Assembly: GCF_031458325.1 (NCBI RefSeq)
Contig: NZ_JAVDYG010000001.1
Location: 3,162,001 to 3,226,000 of the forward strand
Origin: Nocardioides marmoribigeumensis
Lineage (GTDB): Bacteria > Actinomycetota > Actinomycetes > Propionibacteriales > Nocardioidaceae
Reading direction: 5' to 3'
DNA: 64,000 bases
This document shows, one piece after another, positions 25,458-32,606 of the stretch; position 1 is the stretch's first letter; every line of letters begins with the position of its first letter. The notes beneath the pieces were generated by a model. That model saw only the letters and a list, made by a program, of their open reading frames with translations, did no database searches and was not told the DNA's origin. Both the position numbers and the translations under genes were made by a program.

Positions 25458-26835
25458 GCCGGGACCCGCTGGTCGTGGGTGCGGAGCGAGTCGCGGCGGC
25501 GCAGGTCGAGCGGCGAGGGCCGCCGCTCGAGACGGGAGTCCAGGACGGCGCGGGCGCGGTCGGCCCACCCGGCATGCGCGAGGGCCAGGAGCAACGTCTC
25601 CTCGACCACCTCGCGCTGGGCGGCCGACCCGCCCACCTCGGGCAGGGCCGGGACGATCTCCTCGAGGGTGTCGGCGGCCTCGACCCAGCGATCCTCGAGC
25701 GAGGCGCCCGGGGCCGTGCCCAGGGGCGCGACGACGGTGCGCATCGCGCCGCGGGCCGACCGCATGCGGCGCTCGAGGGCGGCCAGCCGCGTGGCGTCAC
25801 CGTCGGCCGCGAGCGCGAGCGCGGCGTGCACGGCCACGAACGGCGTGCGGGGCTCCGCCAGCAGCTCGGGCTCGATGGTCCCGAGCACGGAGGAGGCCGG
25901 CGGCGCGGCGCCGTCGGCGGCCCCGGCGGGCCACGCGGAGGTGGTCACCCGCCAGCGCCACAGCGGCGACGCGGAGTCGACGAGTGCGAGGACGCCGGTG
26001 ACGGCCCCGGGTCCGAGCTGGGTGTAGGAGCGCTGACGCACCGCCTCGGTGTCTCCCAGCGCGAGCTCGTGCAGGGCGGCGTGCCACGAGAAGTGCGCCC
26101 GGTGGATGGCCGCGCGGCCGCTCTCGGTGACCCAGTGGTCGAGCCACGCCCGCCCGGACTCGTGCTGGCCGGTCTCGGCGCTGACGTGGGTCTGCGCGTG
26201 CACCGCGTGGCCCGAGGACGGTTCACAGGTCAGCGCGCTCTCCGCCAGCCAGCCCGCCTCCTCGAAGCGGCCCTGGTCCTGGCGGGTGAAGGCCGGCAGC
26301 GAGATGTACCACCAGTGGTCGCCGTACGCCGGGGCAAGGCCCTCGACCAGGTCCCACGCCCCCTGCTGCACGTCGGTCACGCCCGAGAACGCGATGGTCG
26401 GGACGGCGGCGGAGACGGCGAGCACGTCGCGGGGGTGCTGCGCGATGTGGTTCATCAGCGCTCCGGCGCCGTTGCCGTTGACGTCGGCCACGCGCCGGGG
26501 CACCACGTCGACCAGGGAGCGCTCGCGGTCGTCACCACGTCGTCGCACGGCCTCCTGGGCTGCCTCGAGCGCGGCGGTGACGTCCGTGGTGGCGCCGGCC
26601 TCGTGGCCGAGCATCGCCAACGCGGCGTGGCCCGGGGCGAAGCCGGGGTCGAACGCGGTCGAGGCCTCGGCGGTGGACTCCCACAGCTCGCCGCGGCGCA
26701 GCGAGCCGAGCGTCCACAGGGGGCCTCGGCGATCCCGTTGGCGTCGACCAGCCGGCCCCGCTCGGCGCGAAAGCCCATGCCGCCGGACGCGCCGGCCCCG
26801 AGGATGGCGATGCGGGAGCGAGCGGGTGCGGCCAC
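25454..26835 (-). pseudogene. TTC38-like tetratricopeptide protein gene with a -1 frameshift
   Basis: GTG 26835, with AGGAG as ribosome binding site, opens a frame (RIAILGAGASGGMGFRAERG, LVDANGIAEA) with strong third-position GC. That signal switches at a run of five G (26719-26723) into another frame reading LWTLGSLRRGELWESTAEAS and on to the TTC38-like body (FDPGFAPGHAALAMLGHEAG, DHWWYISLPAFTRQDQGRFEEA, HAVHAQTHVSAETGQHESG). One lost base restores a continuous protein of about 460 residues, the usual length. Without repair, translation would need TTG 26620. It is either a real lesion or a sequencing error. TTC38 relatives are uncharacterised TPR proteins. Confidence 0.75.
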
Positions 26836-26843
26836 TATTTCTC

Positions 26844-26871
26844 CTAATCTGAGTAAGTCACTACAGATTAG
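26844..26871. promoter_or_regulatory. 28-bp AT-rich palindrome with arms CTAATCTG / CAGATTAG
   Basis: Perfect 8-bp arms separated by 12 bp, with a nested AGT...ACT core, lie directly against the ribosome binding site of the frameshifted TTC38-like gene. The low GC in a roughly 72 percent GC background and the symmetry make it a strong operator candidate, probably for a TetR-type repressor. No regulator gene is adjacent. The rest of the 126-bp gap up to 26961 shows only the AGGAGGAGAG ribosome binding site of the next gene. Confidence 0.7.
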
Positions 26872-26961
26872 AGGGCGTGGTCCAGGTTTCGCCAGCCGGA
26901 CACGCCGGGTAGGGGTGACGCACCACCGACTGGTCGGGCTGTCGCAGGAGGAGAGGAACGC

Positions 26962-27171
26962 ATGATCCGCAAGGGCAGCACGGTCTCGTGGAAGTGGGGC
27001 TCCAGCGCCGCCGAGGGCAAGGTCGCCGAGGTCCACCACGACAAGGTGACGCGTCAGAGCAAGGGCGAGTCGATCAGTCGCAACGGCAGCGACGACGACC
27101 CGGCCTACGTCATCGAGCAGGAGGACGGCACGACCGTCCTCAAGCTCAGGTCCGAGCTCCAGGAGTCCTGA
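26962..27171 (+). CDS. DUF2945 / TUDOR-like small protein
   Basis: A 69-residue protein matching the DUF2945 (HVA1, hypervirulence-associated TUDOR) family: IRKGSTVSWKWGSSAAEGKVAEVHHDKV, then DPAYVIEQEDGTTVLKLRSEL. Bacterial members are small single-domain proteins of unknown role, often in soil actinobacteria. ATG 26962 has the strong ribosome binding site AGGAGGAGAGG. The 3' end lies 12 bp from the convergent endoglycoceramidase-like gene. Confidence 0.85.
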   Translation: MIRKGSTVSWKWGSSAAEGKVAEVHHDKVTRQSKGESISRNGSDDDPAYVIEQEDGTTVLKLRSELQES

Positions 27172-27183
27172 GCCACCGCACTC

Positions 27184-28716
27184 TCAGCGCGGGGTGACGA
27201 CGACCCGCACCCGGGTCACGCCGGCCCTCTGGGCGACGACGAGCCGGGCGGCGTTCGCGTCGGAGACGACCCGGCCACCGGTCACCGTCACGCGGTAGCC
27301 CTTCGGGTAGACGTACGCCGGGGTCGAGACGACCGTCCGGGAGCCGTGGCGGAAGCGCCCCTTCAGCGCACCGGCCTTGGCCGGTCGCCACGTCACCACG
27401 AGGCGGCGGGTGGCCCGGTCGTAGCGATCGGTCAGCGGGGTGCCGGCGACCACTGCCGGGTGGGGCACGACGAGGGCGCGCATCTTGGCCCAGTCGACGT
27501 TCTTGCCGCGCGGTGCCTCGGCCGGGTCGAGCACGAGCGCCTGGGTCGCGCCGGGACCGGTGGTGGTCGGGTCGTCGCAGCCGCAGTAGGCCCAGTACTG
27601 CCAGCCGGTCAGGTGCGCGGCCGCGCGCTGCACCATGCCGCGCAGCGTCGGCTGGTCGGTGGTCGCACCGAACTCGGTGAGCAGCGGCGGGTCGCCGGTC
27701 TCGTCGGCGTGCGCGTCGGCGTTGTCGAAGACCAGGTCGTCGAAGATGTGGCAGGCCAGCTCGCCGGCCCCCTCGGCGTCGGCCTCGGCGGTCAGGCAGT
27801 AGTCGTGGAAGGAGAACGCCAGCCGGGACCCCGTGGGGCGCACGCTCGTCCTCGCGCCGTTGTTGAACAGCACGTGCGGCTCGTAGAACACCGGCGTGCG
27901 TGAGTCCACGCGGCGGATCGCGTCGATGCTGCGCTGGCTGAAGGCCTGCAGGGTGGCGTCGAAGACGGGGCACCCCTCGGTGTTGGCGCAGGTCTGCCAG
28001 CCCGTGCCGGGCCACGGCTCGTTGAACAGGTCGTGGCCCAGGACGCCCGGCGTCCCCTTGAAGTACGACGCGACGTGGCGCCAGGCGCGGGCGTAGCGCG
28101 TCTGCAGCCCCACGCCACCGGGGCCGGCGTCGTCGGCCCAGAAGTGGTCGAACGCCCGGTTGAGGGCCAGGTTGCCGAAGTAGTTGTAGGGGAAGCCCAG
28201 CTGCGGCTGCGCCGGGACGCCGTCGTCGAGCACGGCCCAGTCGGGGGCGCCCTCGCCTTGGAACCGCTCGTTCCAGAGGTCCTGGTGGAAGTCGAGGAGG
28301 ACCCAGATCCCTTGTGCAGCAAGGATCCTGGTGGTCCGACGGATCTTGGCGAGGTAGTCGTCGTCGTACCTCCCCGGGCGGGGCTCGACGGCCTTCCAGA
28401 TCAGCCCCAGCCGCACGGTGTCGAACCCGTGGCGTCGCAGGAACGCCGCGTCGTCGCGGCCGAACCCGACCTGGCTGGGGGAGTAGGACCGGCGCTTGTA
28501 GACCATGTTGACCCCGTGCAGCAGGCGCACGCGTCCTGACGGGTCGACGATCCAGCGGCCGACGGGCCGCAGCCGCGTGGGCAGGTCGGTGGCGCGGACC
28601 ACGGTCGGCGCGCTGGTCGCGGGCGCGGCTTCCCGGGCGGACGCCTCGACCGCGCCGGTGAGCAGGCCGGCGAGGAGCGTGGGCAGGACGGCGAGCAGCA
28701 CCAGCAGTCGGGTCAC
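27184..28716 (-). CDS. Secreted endoglycoceramidase-like glycoside hydrolase (GH5)
   Basis: A 510-residue exported GH5 enzyme. The signal peptide ends near EASARE. The barrel shows RLLHGVNMVYKRRSYSPSQVGFG, VLLDFHQDLWNE, the acid/base Glu in HDLFNEPWPGTGW near residue 228, FSFHDYC and the nucleophile Glu in PLLTEFGATTDQP near 350. The C-terminal strand domain ends at residue 510. The Asn-Glu-Pro and the long FNEPWPG loop are typical of endoglycoceramidases, which release ceramide from glycosphingolipids; a related lipid glycoside is also possible. GTG 28716 is divergent from the DUF222-HNH gene. Confidence 0.87.
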   Translation of the reverse strand: MTRLLVLLAVLPTLLAGLLTGAVEASAREAAPATSAPTVVRATDLPTRLRPVGRWIVDPSGRVRLLHGVNMVYKRRSYSPSQVGFGRDDAAFLRRHGFDTVRLGLIWKAVEPRPGRYDDDYLAKIRRTTRILAAQGIWVLLDFHQDLWNERFQGEGAPDWAVLDDGVPAQPQLGFPYNYFGNLALNRAFDHFWADDAGPGGVGLQTRYARAWRHVASYFKGTPGVLGHDLFNEPWPGTGWQTCANTEGCPVFDATLQAFSQRSIDAIRRVDSRTPVFYEPHVLFNNGARTSVRPTGSRLAFSFHDYCLTAEADAEGAGELACHIFDDLVFDNADAHADETGDPPLLTEFGATTDQPTLRGMVQRAAAHLTGWQYWAYCGCDDPTTTGPGATQALVLDPAEAPRGKNVDWAKMRALVVPHPAVVAGTPLTDRYDRATRRLVVTWRPAKAGALKGRFRHGSRTVVSTPAYVYPKGYRVTVTGGRVVSDANAARLVVAQRAGVTRVRVVVTPR

Positions 28717-28790
28717 CGGCCCAGGCTAGGAGCCGCCCGCGGACCCTGCCACTGAAACTGAATGTCGGTGGGCGCTGGTCTGATGGATCC

Positions 28791-30255
28791 ATGGCGCACT
28801 ACCCGTTCGGCACGGCCGAGGTCGAGCACGACCTCGGTGAGCTGACCCGTGGGTGGGACCGCACGGCCCGGCTCTCGCGGATGCAGACCCGGCGCCGCGC
28901 CCGTGAGGCGTCCGAGGCCCAGGACCTGCTCGACCTGGTCGGGTGGGCCGACGACCACCGCACCGACGCTCTCGAGTCGTGGGCGGGCGCTGCCCTGCTG
29001 CCCGGCCACGAGGGCCACTCCGAGCCGATCATGATGTCCGGGGTGCCGGTCGACGACTTCTGTCTCGCCGAGCTGTCCGCCGCCCTCGGCATCAGCCAGG
29101 GCGCCGCCCGGGCCCGGACCGAGGAGGCGCTCGAGCTGCGCGAACGCCTGCCCCGGTTGTGGACCGCGGTCCACGCCGGCAGGCTGGCTGCCTGGATGGC
29201 GCGCCAGGTCGCCCGGGAGACCAGGTCCCTGTCCGACGAGGCCGCGGACTTCGTCGACCGGCAGCTCGCCCCGTTCGCACGCACCCTGACCCTCACGCGC
29301 ATCAAGCGTCTGGTGGCGGCAGCGATCAAGCGCTTCGACCCCGAGCGCGCCGCGGCCGATGAGCGCGCAGCCGCCGAGGATCGCGGGGTCTGGTTCGACC
29401 TGGAGCACGGCGGTGACGAGCTGGTCACCGAGGACTCCCGGCCCAACGGCACCGGCCGCCTGGAGGCGGTCGCCGACGTCCCCGACCTCCTGGCGCTCAA
29501 GGACGCCCTGGAGGTCAAGGCGCACGAGCAGCAGCTCCTCGGCGACGAGTCCTCGCACCAGGTGCGCATGGCGAAGGGCCTCGGCATCCTGGCCGACCCG
29601 CAGCACGCCCTCGACCTCTCCGCCGCCGCCGTCGACGTGCTCGACCCGGAGAGCGGGTCCGCCGTCGCGACCGACTCCCGGGTCCGTCGCGACCGGCGGC
29701 CGCACCGCAGCCGGCCGGTCTTCGGTGGTGACCGTCCCCTCCACGTCCACCTCCACACCAGCTCGCAGGTCGCACGCGTCGAGGCCAGCGGCCTGCCCCA
29801 CGCGGGTTCTCCGATCAGCCGCGAGGCGATCGAGCGCTGGATCGCCGAGCTCGCCCCGGGAGTCCGGGTCAAGGTCACCCCCGTGGTCGACCTCAACCGC
29901 AACCACTCGGTCGACGCCTACGAGGCCCCGGACCACGTCCGGGCGATGGTCGAGCTCCGGGACGACACGTGTGTCTTCCCGTTCTGCACCAACCGCGGCA
30001 GGTTCGACCTCGACCACACGACTGCCTACGTCCCGATGGACGACGGCGGACCACCCGGCCAGGCGTGGACCTACAAGCGGGTCGACTCGGTCTTCGACCT
30101 CGATCCCGCCGGTCCCGACCCGTGGATGCCCGACTGGCTGCGTGAGCAGAGCCCCGGCCCCCGAATCCGGTGGGCCTCCGTGCGCCTACCTGTGGACCTC
30201 GCCCATCGGCTTCAGCTACCTCGTCACCTCGACCGGCACCTACCCCCGCGACTGA
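28791..30255 (+). pseudogene. Degenerate DUF222-HNH endonuclease gene
   Basis: From ATG 28791 the product reads as a normal DUF222 protein for about 400 residues and enters the HNH region (CVFPFCTNRGRFDLDHTTAYVPMDDGGPPGQ). The expected second half of the HNH finger (an NLAPLCRRHHRLKTH-like stretch) is absent, and the text jumps to AWTYKRVD. After an unfamiliar acidic segment the family's usual ending, YLWTSPIGFSYLVTSTGTYPRD with stop at 30255, is found in the +1 frame; the switch lies near 30155-30165. Read without the shift, the frame runs to 30458 as low-complexity arginine/glycine sequence. These genes are multicopy in Nocardioides-like genomes. Loss of the HNH ligands predicts no nuclease activity. 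Confidence 0.75.
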
Positions 30256-30303
30256 TGCGCGCCCGTCGCGGTGTCGGCCGAGCTGGGGGGGTGCCGGCGG
30301 TGA

Positions 30304-30331
30304 GGCTCAGGGCTCAGGGCTCAGGGCTCAG
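30304..30331. repeat. Four tandem copies of GGCTCAG
   Basis: Four exact 7-bp units in the short space between the HNH pseudogene and the convergent methyltransferase gene. The methyltransferase stop codon (TCA on this strand, 30328-30330) lies within the last unit, so slippage could alter its C-terminus. The remaining bases of the 72-bp gap hold nothing recognisable. Confidence 0.9.
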
Positions 30332-30963
30332 GGGCGGCGGGTGGCGCGCACGACGACGTCGTGGATGGTCCTCTCGCGGCCGCCGGGGCCGGTCATGGTG
30401 CGCTGGGACTCCTCGGCGGTCACGACGTCCCACGTGGCCGGCTCCAGGAGCGCGGTGATGGCGGCCGCAGTCGCGGAAGCCTCGGCCGGCGGGTGGCCCT
30501 CATCCCGGTGCGTGTGGTCGTGCTGGCCGGGGTGGAGGTGGCCGACGATGAGCAGGGTGCCGCCCGGGGCGACCCAGGTGGCGATGCGCCCGTAGAACTC
30601 CAGCTGCGGGATGGCGGGGTGCGCGTAGTGGGTGGTGACGAGGTCGTAGGTGGCCTCGGGCTGCCAGGTCGAGAGGTCGGCCTGGACCCACTCCACCCGG
30701 GCGCCGAGTCCCGCGGTGGCGGCGCGCTCGCGGCCGAAGTCCAGCGCGGTGCGGGCGATGTCGGCCGCGGTGACCGTCCACCCCCGGCTCGCCAGCCAGA
30801 TGGCTTCGGCGCCGCCGCCGCAGCCGGCGTCGAGGGCCGAGCCGGGCGCCAGGTCGGCCGCCTGGGCGAGCAGGTGCGGGTTCGGTGCGCTCGACCTCAT
30901 GGCAGTCGCGCGGTCGCCGGACCAGATCCGGTCCCAGTAGTCGCTGTCGAAGGTGTGGTCCAT
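30328..30963 (-). CDS. Class I SAM-dependent methyltransferase
   Basis: A 211-residue cytoplasmic methyltransferase. The SAM-binding motif I is SALDAGCGGGAEAIWLASRGW near residues 43-63, motif II is TVTAADIARTALDFGRE, and the post-motif strand is YDLVTTHYAHP. There is no NPPY or DPPY motif, so small-molecule methylation is more likely than DNA modification. It is divergent from an XRE-cupin regulator over 113 bp that carry an operator-like palindrome, and it is probably that regulator's target. Confidence 0.88.
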   Translation of the reverse strand: MDHTFDSDYWDRIWSGDRATAMRSSAPNPHLLAQAADLAPGSALDAGCGGGAEAIWLASRGWTVTAADIARTALDFGRERAATAGLGARVEWVQADLSTWQPEATYDLVTTHYAHPAIPQLEFYGRIATWVAPGGTLLIVGHLHPGQHDHTHRDEGHPPAEASATAAAITALLEPATWDVVTAEESQRTMTGPGGRERTIHDVVVRATRRP

Positions 30964-31049
30964 CGGGTTCTCGGTCTCCTCAGTCGGGGGGCTGCGGCGA
31001 GCAGCGCACGACGAGGATGTCTCTCAGCAGGGCAGGAACGCAAAGACTG

Positions 31050-31063
31050 TTGCCGAATGGCAA
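31050..31063. promoter_or_regulatory. Operator-like palindrome TTGCC-GAAT-GGCAA
   Basis: A perfect 5-bp inverted repeat with a 4-bp spacer, with a further GGCAAC half-site at 31066-31071, lies 6-27 bp before the XRE-cupin start codon and within the divergent region shared with the methyltransferase. TTGCC-N4-GGCAA-type sites are plausible for XRE-cupin regulators, so autoregulation is likely. The rest of the 113-bp region shows no clear promoter boxes. Confidence 0.55.
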
Positions 31064-31076
31064 AAGGCAACGCACG

Positions 31077-31685
31077 ATGGCCGGCGTGGACATCGACCAG
31101 ACCCTCGACGCCGTCGGCCCCCGCCTCAAGGAGCTGCGCCAGCGGCGCGACCTCACCCTCAGCGAGCTCTCCGCGGAGACCGGCATCTCGGTCAGCACCC
31201 TGTCGCGCCTCGAGGCCGGGCTCCGTCGACCCACCCTCGAGCAGCTCCTGCCGCTGGCTGCCTCGCACGGCGTGACCATCGACGAGCTCGTCGACGCGCC
31301 ACCCGCCGGCGACCCGCGCATCACCCTCGAGCCGCTGCCGACCGACGACGGGCGCACCATCCTGCCGCTGAGCAGACGCCCCGGGGGCATCCAGGCGTAC
31401 AAGTTCGTGCTCCCCGCAGGCCGAGACGACGACGAACCGGACCTGCGCACCCACGAGGGCTACGACTGGGCGTTCGTCCTCGACGGACAGCTACGTCTCG
31501 TCCTCGGCCAGCACGACCTCATCCTCAAGCCCGGCGAGGCCGCCGAGTTCGACACCCGTACCCCGCACTGGTTCGGTGCCACCAGCGCCGGCCCTGTCGA
31601 GTTCCTCAGCCTGGTCGGCAAGCAGGGCGAGCGCGCACACCTGCGAGCCGCACCGAGGCGTCGCCTGACGGATCCGAGCACGTAG
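31077..31685 (+). CDS. XRE-family regulator with C-terminal cupin
   Basis: A 202-residue two-domain regulator. The helix-turn-helix spans about residues 15-70 (LKELRQRRDLTLSELSAETGISVSTLSRLEAGLRRPT), and a cupin domain follows (THEGYDWAFVLDGQLRLVLGQHDLILKPGEAAEFDTRTPHWFG). Such proteins usually repress a divergent metabolic gene and respond to a small ligand bound by the cupin. Here the divergent gene is the methyltransferase, and the palindrome beside the start codon is its likely site. ATG 31077 is chosen because the family N-terminus begins there. Confidence 0.9.
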   Translation: MAGVDIDQTLDAVGPRLKELRQRRDLTLSELSAETGISVSTLSRLEAGLRRPTLEQLLPLAASHGVTIDELVDAPPAGDPRITLEPLPTDDGRTILPLSRRPGGIQAYKFVLPAGRDDDEPDLRTHEGYDWAFVLDGQLRLVLGQHDLILKPGEAAEFDTRTPHWFGATSAGPVEFLSLVGKQGERAHLRAAPRRRLTDPST

Positions 31686-31750
31686 CAGCCGACTGGCCAT
31701 CGGCAGCACGACGTCCCCTGCCGCGTCGGGGCGGGACGGCTCGTGCCGCT

Positions 31751-31756
31751 TAGGCT
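31751..31756 (+). promoter_or_regulatory. Candidate -10 box of a leaderless MOSC-gene promoter
   Basis: TAGGCT (TANNNT) ends 6 nt before GTG 31763, with no ribosome binding site between. No -35 box is evident. The 77-bp gap before the gene holds nothing else recognisable. Confidence 0.4.
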
Positions 31757-31762
31757 CACGGC

Positions 31763-32590
31763 GTGCGGATCACCGGCCTCAGCCTCTTCCCGGTCAAGTC
31801 GATGGGCGGGGTCGACCTGACCGAGTCGGTGGTGACCCCGCTGGGCCTCGAGGGCGACCGCCGGTGGGCGGTGCTCGACGAGCAGGGGCGGACCCTGACC
31901 AGCCTCGAGCGGGCGGTGCTGTTCGGGGTGCGGGCCACGCCGACCCCGGCGGGGGTCCGGCTCGACCGGGGCGAGGAGACCGTCGAGGTGGCCGTGCCCG
32001 CCCTCGACGCACCGATGGTCGCCACCACGCTGAGCCGCATGGACCGGCTGCGTGCCGCGGACCCGGGGGCGTCGCGCTGGCTGTCCGGCGTGGTCGGTCG
32101 TGAGGTCGTGCTCGTCCACCAGGGCGACGACCTGCCCCGCTCGGTCTCGGAGGGCCACGGCGGCCGTCCGGGCGACCGGCTGAGCCTGGCCGACACCAAC
32201 CCGCTCCACCTGGTCACCGAGAGCTCGGTGGACCGGCTCCGCGACTGGGTCACCGAGACCCAGGGCGAGGAGTGGCTGGCGCGCGAGGACGCCGTACGCC
32301 GGTTCCGCGCCAACCTGGTCGTCGACGGCGAGGAGCCGTTCGCGGAGGACGGGTGGCAGCGCCTGCGGGTCGGCGCGACGACCTACCGCCTCGGCGAGCT
32401 GTGCGACCGCTGCACGATGACCACCGTCGACCGTGACCTGGCGACGACCAAGGAGCCGATCCGGACCCTGGCGCGGCACCGCCGCTGGGACGGCGCGACG
32501 TGGTTCGGCGTCCGGCTCGTGCCGGAGCTCGACGGGCCGTCGAGCATCGCGGTGGGTGACGAGGTCGAGGTCCTCCCCGCCGGGTCCTAG
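31763..32590 (+). CDS. MOSC-domain protein (YcbX-like)
   Basis: A 275-residue protein with an N-terminal MOSC beta-barrel (ITGLSLFPVKSMGGVDLTESVVTPLGLEGDRRWAVLD) and a MOSC domain. The latter holds the molybdenum-ligand cysteine region LCDRCTMTTVDRDLATTKEPIRTLARHR (conserved Cys near residue 216). MOSC proteins carry Mo-cofactor and reduce N-hydroxylated compounds, usually with a reductase partner; none is adjacent. The GTG start is preceded by a leaderless-type -10 box. The 3' end converges on the histidine kinase gene, 16 bp apart. Confidence 0.9.
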   Translation: MRITGLSLFPVKSMGGVDLTESVVTPLGLEGDRRWAVLDEQGRTLTSLERAVLFGVRATPTPAGVRLDRGEETVEVAVPALDAPMVATTLSRMDRLRAADPGASRWLSGVVGREVVLVHQGDDLPRSVSEGHGGRPGDRLSLADTNPLHLVTESSVDRLRDWVTETQGEEWLAREDAVRRFRANLVVDGEEPFAEDGWQRLRVGATTYRLGELCDRCTMTTVDRDLATTKEPIRTLARHRRWDGATWFGVRLVPELDGPSSIAVGDEVEVLPAGS

Positions 32591-32606
32591 CGCGGTCGGT
32601 CGCCGC

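Noticed and set aside
28791-30963. HNH protein plus methyltransferase as a restriction-modification system
   Set aside because: The HNH motif is broken, and the methyltransferase lacks DNA-methylase motifs (no NPPY/DPPY) and pairs better with the XRE-cupin regulator.
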